From an uncultured Prevotella sp. (GTDB taxonomy: Bacteria; Bacteroidota; Bacteroidia; Bacteroidales; Bacteroidaceae): a stretch of 53,101 bases of DNA. The DNA lies in assembly GCA_905233425.1 (NCBI GenBank), contig CAJOEC010000014.1, positions 1 to 53,101 of the forward strand, written 5' to 3'. The notes beneath the pieces are model-generated. The model saw nothing but the letters and a program-made list of their open reading frames with translations, searched no databases and was not told the origin of the DNA. The position numbers and the translations under genes were made by a program. Shown here piece by piece: positions 8,167 through 18,600 of the stretch (within the stretch, counting starts at the first letter, position 1; each line of letters opens with the position of its first letter).

Positions 8167-9018
8167 ATGGCTTGGTACGACAAATATCTTTCAATCTACG
8201 GTAAGCCTTTCGACGAGGTGCCGCAGAGCGTCATCGACGAGACACGCAGCGGACTCGCCCGTCTACAGAGCACGGAGCCTATAGCCTCGATAGTGGTCAT
8301 CGCCTACAACGAGGAGACTCACCTGCAGGCCTGCCTGTGGGCCATCAGCGAGATAAGGTGCAAATATCCGGTGGAGATCATCGGCGTGGACAACGACAGC
8401 CGCGACCGCACGGCGGAGATCTTCCGCCAGTCGGGCATACCTTTCTACACCGAGTACCAGCACTCCTGCGGCTATGCCCGCCGCTGCGGCTTGCAGCACT
8501 CGCGGGGGAAATACTATTTCGACGTGGACAGCGACACCATCTATCCCCCACTCTACTACGAGCTGATGCTCGAGCAGCTCATGCGCCCTGGCACGTCGTG
8601 CGTGTCGGCGACGTGGAGCTATTTCCCCGACGCCAACCACACACGCCTCGGTTTGCGTATGTATGAGATGGTGCGCGACCTGTTCCTATGGGTGCAACAT
8701 TTCAAGCGGCCGGAGCTGTCTGTGCGCGGACTGGTCTTTGCCTACAATGCCGACTACGGGCGGAAGGAGCCATACCGCGTGGACATCATCCGTGGCGAGG
8801 ACGGCTCAATGGCTTTGGCACTGAAGAAATACGGGAAGATACGTTTCGTGCGCGACCGCCGCTGTCGGGCAGTCACGGGCTACGGCACGCTAAGCGAAAG
8901 TTCGATATGGCAGAGTCTGTGGAAGAGCATCAAGACGCAGGGGCGTGGTCTGACCCGCATCTTCTACAAGAAGGACCACTACGAAGACTCCCCCGACAAC
9001 CTTGTGAAGAAGCATTAA
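8167..9018 (+). CDS. Family 2 glycosyltransferase
   Basis: This 283-aa enzyme has a GT-A fold. SIVVIAYNEETHLQACLWAI (about residue 40) is the nucleotide-sugar binding start. GVDNDSRDRT follows, and YYFDVDSDTIYP (about 117-128) carries the DxD-type metal motif. IIRGEDGSMALALKKYG fits the ED acceptor-side motif. No membrane segments are evident. I chose the ATG at 8167 because the frame upstream is only heptamer repeats and the homology-like region begins with MAWYDKYL. It probably builds a surface glycan; donor and acceptor cannot be told. It stands alone, and copy number of the heptamers in its leader could affect expression. Confidence 0.85.
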   Translation: MAWYDKYLSIYGKPFDEVPQSVIDETRSGLARLQSTEPIASIVVIAYNEETHLQACLWAISEIRCKYPVEIIGVDNDSRDRTAEIFRQSGIPFYTEYQHSCGYARRCGLQHSRGKYYFDVDSDTIYPPLYYELMLEQLMRPGTSCVSATWSYFPDANHTRLGLRMYEMVRDLFLWVQHFKRPELSVRGLVFAYNADYGRKEPYRVDIIRGEDGSMALALKKYGKIRFVRDRRCRAVTGYGTLSESSIWQSLWKSIKTQGRGLTRIFYKKDHYEDSPDNLVKKH

Positions 9019-9060
9019 CATGTAATTGCCATGTAATTGAACATTAATTCGTGTCCGTCA

Positions 9061-9267
9061 AAAACGGCCTGAAAGGCCAATAAGCACATAGCCCAGGGCA
9101 GCGCCCTGGGTTAATTGTATCGAAAAATATCGCCCTGCAAGGGCAAAAGAGATAATAGGAGGCGACGCCTCCGTATAATTCTTTTGCCCTTTCAGGGCGA
9201 AACCTCACCGCCACTTTTACCCAGGGCGTTGCCCTGGGCTATTAGCTATTGGCCTTTCAGGCCGTTT
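9061..9267. repeat. Composite palindromic intergenic element
   Basis: The outer arms (GGCCTGAAAGGCC at 9066-9078 and GGCCTTTCAGGCC at 9251-9263) face each other. Inside are further hairpins: CCCAGGGC...GCCCTGGG twice, GCCCTGCAAGGGC, GGAGGCGACGCCTCC and GCCCTTTCAGGGC. It is a REP/BIME-like unit of a type common in this phylum. It may also end transcription of the glycosyltransferase. Confidence 0.8.
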
Positions 9268-9314
9268 CCTTCCGCAATGATAGAGATTTACCAACCGTAT
9301 CACGTCGAAATAAT

Positions 9315-9419
9315 ATGGAAACGAATTTGAATAATTACTATAATTTAATCCACGAATTTGAATAATAATTATAAATATTCGTGGAATAAATTATTCATAT
9401 TATTCAAATTCGTTTCCAT
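9315..9419. repeat. 105-bp imperfect palindrome
   Basis: Arms of 21 bases (9315-9335, starting ATGGAAACGAATTTG, and 9399-9419) are perfect inverted copies. An inner CCACGAAT/ATTCGTGG pair (9350-9384) extends the foldback. No coding content. Confidence 0.85.
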
Positions 9420-9438
9420 AAAAAAGTGCTTTCGTTAC

Positions 9439-9546
9439 AATTCGTGTAATTCGTGCAATTCGTGTAATTCGTGCAATTCGTGCAATTCGTGCAATTCGTG
9501 CAATTCGTGTAACTCGTGCAATTCGTGTAATTCGTGTAATTCGTGG
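9439..9546. repeat. 12-copy tandem nonamer AATTCGTGY
   Basis: Twelve consecutive 9-base units (AATTCGTGT or AATTCGTGC, one AACTCGTGC, last AATTCGTGG) fill 108 bases. They end 18 bases from the stop of the biotin carrier gene. Shorter runs of related units occur at about 4640-4690, 43630-43655 and 51703-51735. Confidence 0.95.
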
Positions 9547-9564
9547 TTAAGAGAATTACATGAG

Positions 9565-10023
9565 TCACTCGATGACCACGAGGGCGTCGTCCTCCATGAC
9601 GGTCTCGCCGACCTTCACGCAAATGGCTGTGACCTTGCCGGCCTTCTCAGCCTGCAGGGCGTTGGCCATCTTCATGGCCTCAAGCACGATGACCGTGTCG
9701 CCGGCCTGCACCTCGTCGCCCACGGCGACCTTGATCTCGGTGATGACACCGGGCAGCGGGGCCTTGATGGCGGTACCAACACCCCCTACTGCCCCCGAGG
9801 GGGCTTCATTAGTTTTTGCAGAGACATTCGTGTCCCCCTCGGGGGACGAAAGGGGGGCTTTTCCGAGCACCGGCTTCTTCTTCTCAGGCTCCGGCTCGCG
9901 CTCCATCTCCACTTTATATTCCTCACCATTGACGGTGACAACAACATTATTATCTACAATCTCGCCAACGGCAACTTCATATTTCGTCCCGTTGATGGTA
10001 TACTTGTATGTGTTCATAGACAT
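9565..10023 (-). CDS. mmdC: Biotin carboxyl carrier subunit of methylmalonyl-CoA decarboxylase / acyl-CoA carboxylase
   Basis: This 152-aa protein (or 150 aa from the second ATG at 10017) carries the biotin that shuttles carboxyl groups for the carboxyltransferase encoded upstream. The biotinyl domain is complete, with EAMKMAN at 115-121 and Lys118 as attachment site. The N-terminal 45 residues (YKYTINGTKYEVAVGEI) are the usual binding region. A flexible linker (about 50-82) contains GKAPLSSPEGD and NEAPSGAVGG, encoded by two GC-rich hairpins of an intergenic repeat family. It is the last gene of mce-mmdA-small ORF-mmdC. No mmdB membrane subunit follows. Confidence 0.9.
   Translation of the reverse strand: MSMNTYKYTINGTKYEVAVGEIVDNNVVVTVNGEEYKVEMEREPEPEKKKPVLGKAPLSSPEGDTNVSAKTNEAPSGAVGGVGTAIKAPLPGVITEIKVAVGDEVQAGDTVIVLEAMKMANALQAEKAGKVTAICVKVGETVMEDDALVVIE
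9791..9847. repeat. Paired GC-rich hairpins inside mmdC
   Basis: GCCCCCGAGGGGGC (9791-9804) and GTCCCCCTCGGGGGAC (9832-9847) are perfect-arm palindromes 27 bases apart. Both lie in frame within the linker codons. Confidence 0.85.
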
Positions 10024-10027
10024 TAAA

Positions 10028-10177
10028 TTAAGGGTGAATGGTCATGGTCTGGGCGTAGCCGTTCCACTGTGTGGGATGCTCCTTGATGGTGATGAACCCA
10101 GGCTCAACATCGTGTACATTATTGCCAAGATGCTCGTGCAGCGCAAGAGCAATGGCAGCGAAAACTTCGTTCTTCAT
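10028..10177 (-). CDS. Small conserved protein of the methylmalonyl-CoA decarboxylase operon
   Basis: A 49-aa ORF (MKNEVFAAIALALHEHLG to a C-terminus rich in polar residues, QWNGYAQTMTIHP) sits between mmdA and mmdC, ending 4 bases before the mmdC start. Proteins of this size and place occur in Bacteroidales mmd operons and are usually left as hypothetical. It has no membrane segment, so it is not a standard OadG/gamma subunit. The position suggests an assembly or accessory role; that is inference. Confidence 0.75.
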   Translation of the reverse strand: MKNEVFAAIALALHEHLGNNVHDVEPGFITIKEHPTQWNGYAQTMTIHP

Positions 10178-10187
10178 ATTCTTAGAG

Positions 10188-10322
10188 GGAGTTAAAGGAG
10201 TTAATGGGAGTTAAAGGAGTTAAAGACGATAGACTCGCCATCCGAGAAAACAGAGTGGAAGCAGGAGCGCCAGAACAAACGTCCTTAACTCCTTTAACTT
10301 CTTTAACTCCTTTAACTCCCCA
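10188..10322. repeat. Inverted clusters of GGAGTTAAA nonamers
   Basis: GGGAGTTAAAGGAGTTAA-type units at 10188-10225 face CTTTAACTTCTTTAACTCC-type units at 10290-10320, making a long foldback between mmdA and the 49-aa gene. The 70 bases between the arms hold nothing recognisable. Confidence 0.8.
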
Positions 10323-10327
10323 TTATA

Positions 10328-11893
10328 CTACATCGGAATATTCCCGTGCTTCTTCGCGGGCAGAGCGTCGCGTTTGGTGGCGAGCTGAGCCAGACCGCGG
10401 CAGATGCGGAAGCGGGTGTTGCGCGGCTCGATGACATCGTCGATGTAGCCGTACTTCGCTGCCTGGTAGGGGTTGGCGAAAAGCTCGTTGTACTCGTCCT
10501 CTTTCTCGGCGATGAAAGCCTTCACGTCCTCGCCGGCCTCCTTCTTGGCCTTGGCCTCCTTGGCATAGAGAACTGCGGCGGCACCCGAGGCGCCCATCAC
10601 GGCAATCTCAGCCGACGGCCAAGCGTAGTTCAGGTCGGTGTGGAGCTGCTTCGAGCCCATCACGATGTGGCTACCACCATACGACTTGCGCAGCGTGACC
10701 GTGATCTTGGGCACGGTGGCCTCACCGTAGGCGTAGAGCAGCTGGGCGCCGTGCAGGATGACGGCATTGTACTCCTGGCCGGTGCCGGGCAGGAATCCGG
10801 GCACGTCGACGAGGCTGACGATGGGGATGTTGAAGGCGTCGCAGAAGCGCACGAAACGGGCACCCTTGCGGCTTGCGTTCACGTCGAGCACACCGGCGTA
10901 GCAGCTGGGCTGGTTGGCCACGACACCCACGCTCACACCGTTGAAGCGGGCGAAGCCCACGATGATGTTCTTGGCGAACTTGGGCTGCACCTCGAAGAAC
11001 TCACCGTCGTCGGTGATGGCGGCGATGACCTTGTACATGTCGTAGGCCTCGTTGGGGTTCTCGGGGATAATCTCGTTCAGCGAGTCCTCCATGCGGTTGA
11101 TGGGGTCGGTGCACTTCTTGTGGGGAGCCACCTCCATATTATTGGAAGGTATATACGAGAGCAGGGTCTTCAGCATCTGCAGGCCCTCCTCCTCGGTCTT
11201 GGCCGTGAAGTGGGTCACGCCGCTCTTCGTGGCGTGGACGCTGGCACCGCCGAGGTGCTCCTGGTCGATGTCCTCGCCCGTGACGGTCTTCACCACCTTC
11301 GGGCCGGTGAGGAACATATAGCTGGTGCCCTCCATCATCAGCGTGAAGTCGGTAAGTGCAGGGCTGTAGACAGCACCACCGGCGCAGGGGCCGAAGATAC
11401 CGCTTATCTGGGGGATGACACCCGAGGCGAGGATGTTACGCTCGAAGATCTCGGCGTAGCCGGCCAGGGCGTTGATACCCTCCTGGATGCGTGCGCCGCC
11501 CGAGTCGTTGATGCCGATGACGGGGGCGCCCATCTTCATGGCCATGTCCATCACCTTGCATATCTTCTGGCTCATGGTCTCGCTCAGAGAGCCTGCATGG
11601 ACGGTGAAATCCTGTGCGAAGACAAACACCAGACGGCCGTCGATGGTGCCGCTACCGGCCACCACGCCGTCGCCGGGGAACTGCTTCTTCTCCATGCCGA
11701 AGTTGTGGCAGCGGTGCTCCTTGAACATGTCGTACTCCTCAAACGAGCCTTCGTCGAGCAGCATGTCTATGCGCTCGCGGGCGGTGTACTTACCGCGCTC
11801 GTGCTGTTTCTGTATGGCTTTCTCGCCACCGCCAAGGCGAGCCTTCTCGCGGTTGGCAATCAGTTGCTTAATCTTTTCTAATTGCTTTGACAT
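10328..11893 (-). CDS. mmdA: Methylmalonyl-CoA decarboxylase alpha / acyl-CoA carboxyltransferase subunit
   Basis: This 521-aa cytoplasmic carboxyltransferase starts at the ATG at 11893 ([20 protein letters not shown]). It has the paired crotonase-like halves of the family: [31 protein letters not shown] and [12 protein letters not shown] in the first, and [15 protein letters not shown] with [13 protein letters not shown] in the second. The end KKHGNIPM is typical. It moves CO2 from methylmalonyl-CoA to biotin on the carrier, or the reverse as propionyl-CoA carboxylase; the sequence does not decide the direction. Upstream is the epimerase, downstream the 49-aa gene and mmdC. Confidence 0.93.
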   Translation of the reverse strand: MSKQLEKIKQLIANREKARLGGGEKAIQKQHERGKYTARERIDMLLDEGSFEEYDMFKEHRCHNFGMEKKQFPGDGVVAGSGTIDGRLVFVFAQDFTVHAGSLSETMSQKICKVMDMAMKMGAPVIGINDSGGARIQEGINALAGYAEIFERNILASGVIPQISGIFGPCAGGAVYSPALTDFTLMMEGTSYMFLTGPKVVKTVTGEDIDQEHLGGASVHATKSGVTHFTAKTEEEGLQMLKTLLSYIPSNNMEVAPHKKCTDPINRMEDSLNEIIPENPNEAYDMYKVIAAITDDGEFFEVQPKFAKNIIVGFARFNGVSVGVVANQPSCYAGVLDVNASRKGARFVRFCDAFNIPIVSLVDVPGFLPGTGQEYNAVILHGAQLLYAYGEATVPKITVTLRKSYGGSHIVMGSKQLHTDLNYAWPSAEIAVMGASGAAAVLYAKEAKAKKEAGEDVKAFIAEKEDEYNELFANPYQAAKYGYIDDVIEPRNTRFRICRGLAQLATKRDALPAKKHGNIPM

Positions 11894-11900
11894 AATTAAT

Positions 11901-12057
11901 AAGCCCACCCAAGCCCTCCCAAAGGGAGGGATGTTTAGTTACACTAAAATTCTTAGGTGCTTCATTTTAAAGTTATACAATAAATTATATTTTATTCACC
12001 CACCCTTGCAAGAATGTATCTTAACATCCCTCCCTCTGGGAGGGCTTGGGTGGGCTT
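11901..12057. repeat. 35-bp inverted repeat between mce and mmdA
   Basis: Arms at 11901-11936 and 12022-12057 (AAGCCCACCCAAGCCCTCCC... and its inverse) are near-perfect, and each carries its own CCCTCCC/GGGAGGG hairpin. It is related to the hairpins inside mmdC and may attenuate read-through in the operon. The A/T-rich middle has no feature. Confidence 0.85.
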
Positions 12058-12063
12058 TTTCCC

Positions 12064-12468
12064 TTAGTGTTCGCAAAGCTCTGTCAGGATACCGCAGGTG
12101 CTCTTCGGGTGCAGGAAAGCGATGTTCAGGCCCTCGGCGCCCTTGCGCGGAGCCTGGTCGATGAGGCGCACGCCCTTCTCCGATACCTCGGCCAATGCGT
12201 TGGCCACGCCGTCCTCGATGCAGAAGGCCACGTGGTGCACACCCTTGTTGCCCTTTTCGAGCCATTTCTGGATGGTGCTCTCAGGGCTTGTCGGCTCGAG
12301 CAGCTCGAGCTTCACCTCGCCGCACTTCAGGAAGGCGGTCTTCACCTTCTGGTCCTCGACTACTTCGGTTGCATAACACTCCAGTCCCAGCACGTCCGTG
12401 AAGAACGGCAGGCTCTCTTCGATGCTCTGGACGGCAATGCCCAGATGCTCAATGTGTGAAATCTTCAT
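12064..12468 (-). CDS. mce: Methylmalonyl-CoA epimerase
   Basis: This 134-aa protein of the glyoxalase/VOC fold interconverts the (R) and (S) forms of methylmalonyl-CoA. It starts MKISHIEHLGIAVQSIEESL (metal ligand His in IEHLGIAV), has KGVHHVAFCIEDG (second His) and ends CGILTELCEH (Glu ligand), which together give the cobalt/metal site of the family. Length is normal. It leads the operon; a full promoter lies 33-64 bases upstream. Confidence 0.93.
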   Translation of the reverse strand: MKISHIEHLGIAVQSIEESLPFFTDVLGLECYATEVVEDQKVKTAFLKCGEVKLELLEPTSPESTIQKWLEKGNKGVHHVAFCIEDGVANALAEVSEKGVRLIDQAPRKGAEGLNIAFLHPKSTCGILTELCEH

Positions 12469-12500
12469 GTTGTTTTTCTTTAAGTTAATAAAAGTTGGCG

Positions 12501-12532
12501 CAAAGGTACTAATAATTTCCCTCTCCGCCAAA
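12501..12532 (-). promoter_or_regulatory. Promoter of the mce-mmdA operon
   Basis: On the minus strand TTTG, 20 bases, TACCTTTG: a full match to the Bacteroidetes -33/-7 consensus. Confidence 0.8.
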
Positions 12533-12624
12533 CTTTTGTTATTAACTTAATAAGTGTTTCACTTTTTTCACACACCGACGATGTCGCGTTCAATGTGAGG
12601 TACCCAACTTTTTGAGATAATCAT

Positions 12625-15600
12625 TTAGTCGTTTTCCTCCCTTATTTCCACCCAAACGTTTTCTGTCTCACCATCCGTTGCCTTGTACAGTTGGTATCTT
12701 TCAGAACCGTCTGTCTTTGCATCTATGGGAACATAGAACGTCTTTCCTTCCCAAGACTTGTATTCAGGATTGGTGAGCACCACAATCTGCATACATTTCT
12801 TGCCGTTGAGAGTCTTGAAGTTGCCTGTAGCAGTGGCGGTGCCAGTGCTATATTGAGTGCCTCCAGACGATGCACCATACGACTTGAAGCTGTAGGTCTT
12901 CTTCTTCTCAAACGGCTCGATGGAGACATAGAGCTTAGGATTCAACGAGGCTCCGTTTTCATCCATCAGTTCTGTTCTTGCCTCACCGTCTTGTGTTGCA
13001 TCAGGAGCGACGTAGAACTTCTGTCCCACAAAGTTGCCATACTTGCCGTTGGTCAGGATGACCACCTCAGCATTGCCGTTCTTAGTGATACCTGTGGTCT
13101 GGGCAAGGCCCGACGACCAAGCAGTACCTTCCTCACTGTATGACGTGAAGCTGTAGGTCTTGACGGAGTTGTTCTTTCCGATGATCACCTCGGTATCGCC
13201 GGTCACGTTGGCAGCATTACCGCCACCGAAGACGTCGCCACGGATGTCGATTCCCTCAGCAGTTGCAATCTGGTATGATTTTACCCAGCCCTCATCCGAA
13301 GGAGTCCTGCCTTCACTGTCCTCAATCTTTGTCGAAAGAGTGATGGTCTCGCCCGTCAGCGTACCGATATAAACATGTGGTGTGCCGATGACGTCGGCAG
13401 CATTACCTCCGCCGAAGACAGAACCGATGGCTCCAATCTTGTTTGCGGCGTGCGAAGGTATCTCAAAGCCCTTAGTTTCGTCATAGCCTGTGTCACCAGG
13501 TTTCATCACCTTCGAGCCGATGATTCTTGAGTTCTCACTAACGACAGTCTCTTTGAACTTACCCTTTGCCACGTTGACATTCACCGTGGGGCTGCCCACC
13601 ATATCGGCACCAGTACCGTAGCCACCGCCAAAGATCTTGCCGATGCTGGTAAACGATTTGACGTTCACCTGCGGGTCGCGCACAGGATCTTCGCCTGATG
13701 TCAGCACATTGCCATCCTCATCATAGCCATAGACCGAGTAGTGTGCCAGGTTGCCGCCGCCATACAGCTCGCCGATGATGATAGGCTTACAGCCCGTCTC
13801 CTCGATGTTCACGGTGATGGAACCACGGATAAGACCACTTATGTCGTTGCCACCGAACACCTGGCCGTAAGTACCATTAGTGATGTTGAGCACCACGTCG
13901 CCATTGACGTCAGCGGCAGCAGCACCGCCGTAGGCCTTACCCAAACCGCTGATACAGCCAATCTCCAACACGGCGTCGCCGTCCATCATGGCATTATGGC
14001 CACCGCCGTAGGCCTCGTCTACATTAAATGGACACTCTAACAAGTCGTCGAGCGTGGTACGAGCTTCAACACGTACGTTACCCCTTGTGTCCGAGCCGCC
14101 ATAGACAGAATGCACCGTTCCGCCGTAGATGGTGGCATGAGACTTGCCGATGCCGTAGCCATAGAGGCGCACACGATCTTCCTTCGTCGACGCATTGTCG
14201 TTTATTGTTACTTCATACTGCTGTGTTGTTGCATTCCAAGTATGTGTTGTATAGTTCGTATAGCCTATGTTGGCACCAGGGTTCAGATATGTCTTGCCGT
14301 CTATTGTATATGGAGTATTACCGTTACCGCCGCCGAACACCTCGCCAATCTCGTAGGTGCCGTTGACAACGACTTCCGTGGCTGGCACCGAAGCGGCATT
14401 ACCGCCGCCAAACACCTGCTTGATGCTCGTCAGCTCGCAACCGTCGATGATGACGTAGGTCTTGGCTGTGTCGGCAGTGGCCTTGAGGTCGGGTTTGAAG
14501 GCTGCCAAGTTGCCACCGCCATAGACGGCAGCCACGTTATACGTGTGGTCGCTCTCGTTCGCGCTGCTAAGTTTCGCCGCCGGTGTCTTACCATGGCCTT
14601 CCCAATCCTGGGTGTTGAATACATGCACCGTGACGGATCCCTGCGGACTGCCGTTAAGATTGTTAGAACCGAAGATTATACCCTGCACCACGCAGTCATA
14701 ATAGTTGGATAGGTCGGGCGAACGACGGCTTCCGTTGCCAGAGCCTTCACCTGAGCCTTCGCTGTTTCCGCCTGAGCCGCTTCCGCTGTCACCGCCTGAG
14801 CTTTCACCGCTTCCGCTGCCGCCGCTACTGCCAGCCGGCTTGACACCATTCAGCGTCACAAACACGTCGCCATAGACCTTGGCCTCAACAGCCGACACAG
14901 CAGCCTGGGCTTCGACATTATTCTCTTGGCCTGCGGCCAATGCTGCCTTTGCAAATCGTCCCAGTCCGCCGCCGTAGACACTGCCGACGATGGTGCCGCC
15001 ATGCAGTTTGACGGTGGTCGTGTAGTTACGCGACGTCTTTTCTGGATCGTGCCATGTACCTTGATGATAATACGTATTACCATCAACAGCCGTTACTCCT
15101 TCTCCAATTATCGTGTAAACGAAAGGATCATTGTTTGTGCCAGCCCCTGACCGTGTGTATAGGCCAGTTACCGGAGTACCTGGTGAAACGCTTTCCGCCA
15201 CGTAGGTCTGCGCATCCCAGTTGCCGGTGTTCGTGTCGGCCAAGGCGCCGCCGCCGTAGAGATCTTTGTTCACAGTGCCGCCATTCATGTTGACATCCAC
15301 TCTACCCAAAGTGATGCCTCGCTCACCGCCGCCATAGACAGAGCCATTGACGGTGGAATTTTCGTCGATGGTCACATGGGTATGGCTGGTTAAGGCCAGC
15401 GTCTTTAGGAACGCAAGATATGCTTCCTCCGTTCTGTAATACTTCCAGACAAATTTGTGCTCACTGTCATAATAATCCCAGTCTTCACCTTCCGTACCTT
15501 TTGCACCGTTTCCTACGGTCTGCATACTCTTGAAATTCTTATAATTTTCAACATCGTATGCAGGCTCGACACCCTTGCAGGCGCCAAAGACGTGGTGGTC

Positions 15601-18600
15601 TGTACCACTTGCTCCAATTTTGGCATTGTCTTGTATAATGACAGTACATGTTCCACCACTTAGCGGTGTGGTCGGTAGTCCTCCGACGACATTAAATTTT
15701 CCTACCGAAGCCGTCTCTCCACCGCCATAGACGCTGCCTCCAACCAGGGCAAGGCCCTGGACAGTGACTTCAGCATTGCCACGCAACAGAGCCGAGTAGC
15801 CATGGGAGTCCAAGCCGGCACCGGCACCGAACACGTCGCCCTTGATGTCGGGCTTACTTCCGCTTCCTGTATCGTTGGCTGCTCCTATCGTCACTCTGCC
15901 ATCATCTTCCACACGGCCCACCTCGCCGCCACCATATACGGTGCCATAGACCACCGCGCTACCACTGACGCTGACATCTGTGGCGTAGACAATGGCTTTC
16001 TCACACCACCAAGTGGTTGAACTGCCACATCCTGCTCCAAACACATGGCCTGACGCATGGTTTTCGGTTGAACCATCCTCGGTGCCTATAGTACCACCAG
16101 TAATGGAAACCGTGCAAATGCCAGTGTTCTCGCTTGTGTCATGAGAGTCACCAGAGGGCACGTTATACTCGGCGGTATTGGCAGTTTTGCCATCGGTTTG
16201 CTTCCAGAAATAGTTATAAGTTAGTTGACCTTTATCATCTTTGTTTGTCTTGTCAATCGTTCCCACATCGCCCAAGTTTCCGCCGCCATAGACGTTGCCC
16301 TTGACCGTGCCATTGCTCATAGTGAGCTTGGTGTTCCAGCCCACGCGCCCTGCTTCTGCAAAAGAAGCGAGGCCTTTTCCACCGCCAAAGGCATTGCCAC
16401 CAATCGTGCCTCCCAGAATCTTCATATCGGTATCGTGATACACAAAGCCGCTCTCGCTGCCGCCAAAGACAGACCTCTTGACCTCGGCCGACCCATCGAT
16501 AGTCACTTCGCTCGCGGCAGATATGGCCAAGGTCTCAATGAACAGGAGATATTCGTCTGGACTATCAAAATATTCCCAACCATCACCCATAATCTTACGA
16601 CCGGGCTTATGATCCTTAACATGATAATTATCAACTCCATCCTCTCCATCAACATAATCATAATTACGAGGCTCAATTCCCTGACCGGCGCCATAGACAT
16701 AGCCCGAGTTGCTGTCACCGTCTTTTCCGATGACGGCATTGTCTTGAATAACGACAGTACCTTTTCCACCGGCTTTCAAACCATACGGCATACCTTGTTT
16801 CACGTTATGAGCGGTTGCGAGTGCTGGCGTTGTGGCAACCCAATACCTACCCACCGAAGCCTTCGCGCCGCCGCCATAGACGTTCTTCCACACCTGGGCT
16901 TTGCCCTGGACGGTAACAGAGCTGGTGCCACGCACCAGAGCCGAGTAGCCATGGGTCTCCAAGCCGGCACCGGCACCAAACACGTTGCCTTCGACAATGG
17001 GTTCATCTGTCCCTCCAGCGGCTCCTATCGTCACCTGTGTGTTCCTTTCCACACGGGCAATCTCGCCACCGCCATAGACGCTACCTTTTACCCTGCCGGC
17101 AGTCATGTTGACGGTCGTACCGCCCTCTCTCAGCGTGTAATCTGTTGGATTTTCGCCTGTTCCGGTAACAGTTACGCCATCGTCAACAATTCCCACCATG
17201 GCTTTCGAACACGTGAACAAGTTACCCGAGCCCTTACCGCCGCCAAAGACATTCTTGGCGATTTCACCGCCTTGGACTGCCACAGATGTATTGCCCTGCA
17301 CGTCGCCGGTCTCGCCGCCACCATAGACGCTGCCCTTGATGTCGGCGGAACCACTGATGGTGACATCCGTGGTCTTTACCAGAGCGACGTCAATTTGGGT
17401 TGTAATCGAATCACCACGGGCAGCACCAAAGACGTTTCCGTCGCCATTGTTGCCGTCAACGCCCACCTGACCACCGCTAATCGCAATGGTAGTAGTACCG
17501 CCGGAAGGAATGGAAACAGTACTGACACCGTTCTCTGTACTCGTGGTGACTTTACCCACCGAACCCATGGCACCGGCGCCGTAGACATTACGGACGACCG
17601 TACCGCCAGTGATGTTGATTGTGGTTGTTCCATAGACGATACCGGCCAACGAATTGTACGTGTCACCTTCACCATCATTGTATGTATGGCCCGGAGGAAT
17701 ACTGCCTGAATAATACTTATCCGTACCGCAGCCGCCGCCATAGACATTGCCACGGTAGGGATAGGCTGCACCTTCGTATGTCGTGCCATTAGAGACAACC
17801 GTATACCCGGTCTCGTTTTCATCATCAACACCTATTTTACCGCCATTGATGGTGACCACGGTGTTGTTGAATACGTGTCCGTTCTCGCCACTGCCATAGA
17901 CAGTGCCTTTGATAGAGGGTCCCGACTCAGCAACGTACCCTTGCTGGCCAGGCGTTCCCGTGGCTACCGTGCCTATGGTGACATTCGTGTCATAGACCCA
18001 TGCTGTGTGGTCGTCGCGCTGTCCCAGCTCATTGATGTCGCCTCGTGACGAGCCGAACACCATGCCGTTCTCCTTGCCGTCGTAGCCGATAGTTCCACCG
18101 GTAATGGTGACTCTGGCAACGCCGGTGCCGGATGTTGCCTGGCCGGTAAGTCCAGTGACCTTACCATCATTGCCCGTTGTATAAGTGAAATCGCCCACCG
18201 TACCGTAGGCACCGCCACCATATATATTATGGTATATAGTACCGTCGCTGATGGTGACATTGGTGTTTTTGAAGATTCTTCCGCTACGTACAGTATTGTT
18301 ATGGCCGCTGCCGCCGCCATAGACATTACCCATCTTGGCGCCGCCAAAGTAGCGCTTGGTGCCAGAAACATCAATCTCAATCGGTGCTATACCTACAGTA
18401 CCGCCGCTTACAGACACGTATGTGCTTCCAGTTGGAGTGGTAGTTCCGCCCGAAGTAGTGTTTTCACCCACGCTGGCCATCTCGCCACCGCCGTAGATGC
18501 TGGCTTTCACCTTTCCGTCCTGCATGTCAACTTTGGTGTCCTCCTTGACAAAACCGGCAATAAACTTGGGATATGACGGTACGCCATTTACTGTTAATGA

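Noticed and set aside
9439..9546. Tandem repeat as a CRISPR array
   Set aside because: Units are 9 bases with no spacers and no cas genes are present.
12469..12531. N-terminal extension of the epimerase
   Set aside because: It runs through the promoter, and the family starts at MKISHIEH.
13741..17709. Long plus-strand frames opposite the giant genes
   Set aside because: They mirror the Gly/Val-rich codons of the minus-strand repeats and have no family features.
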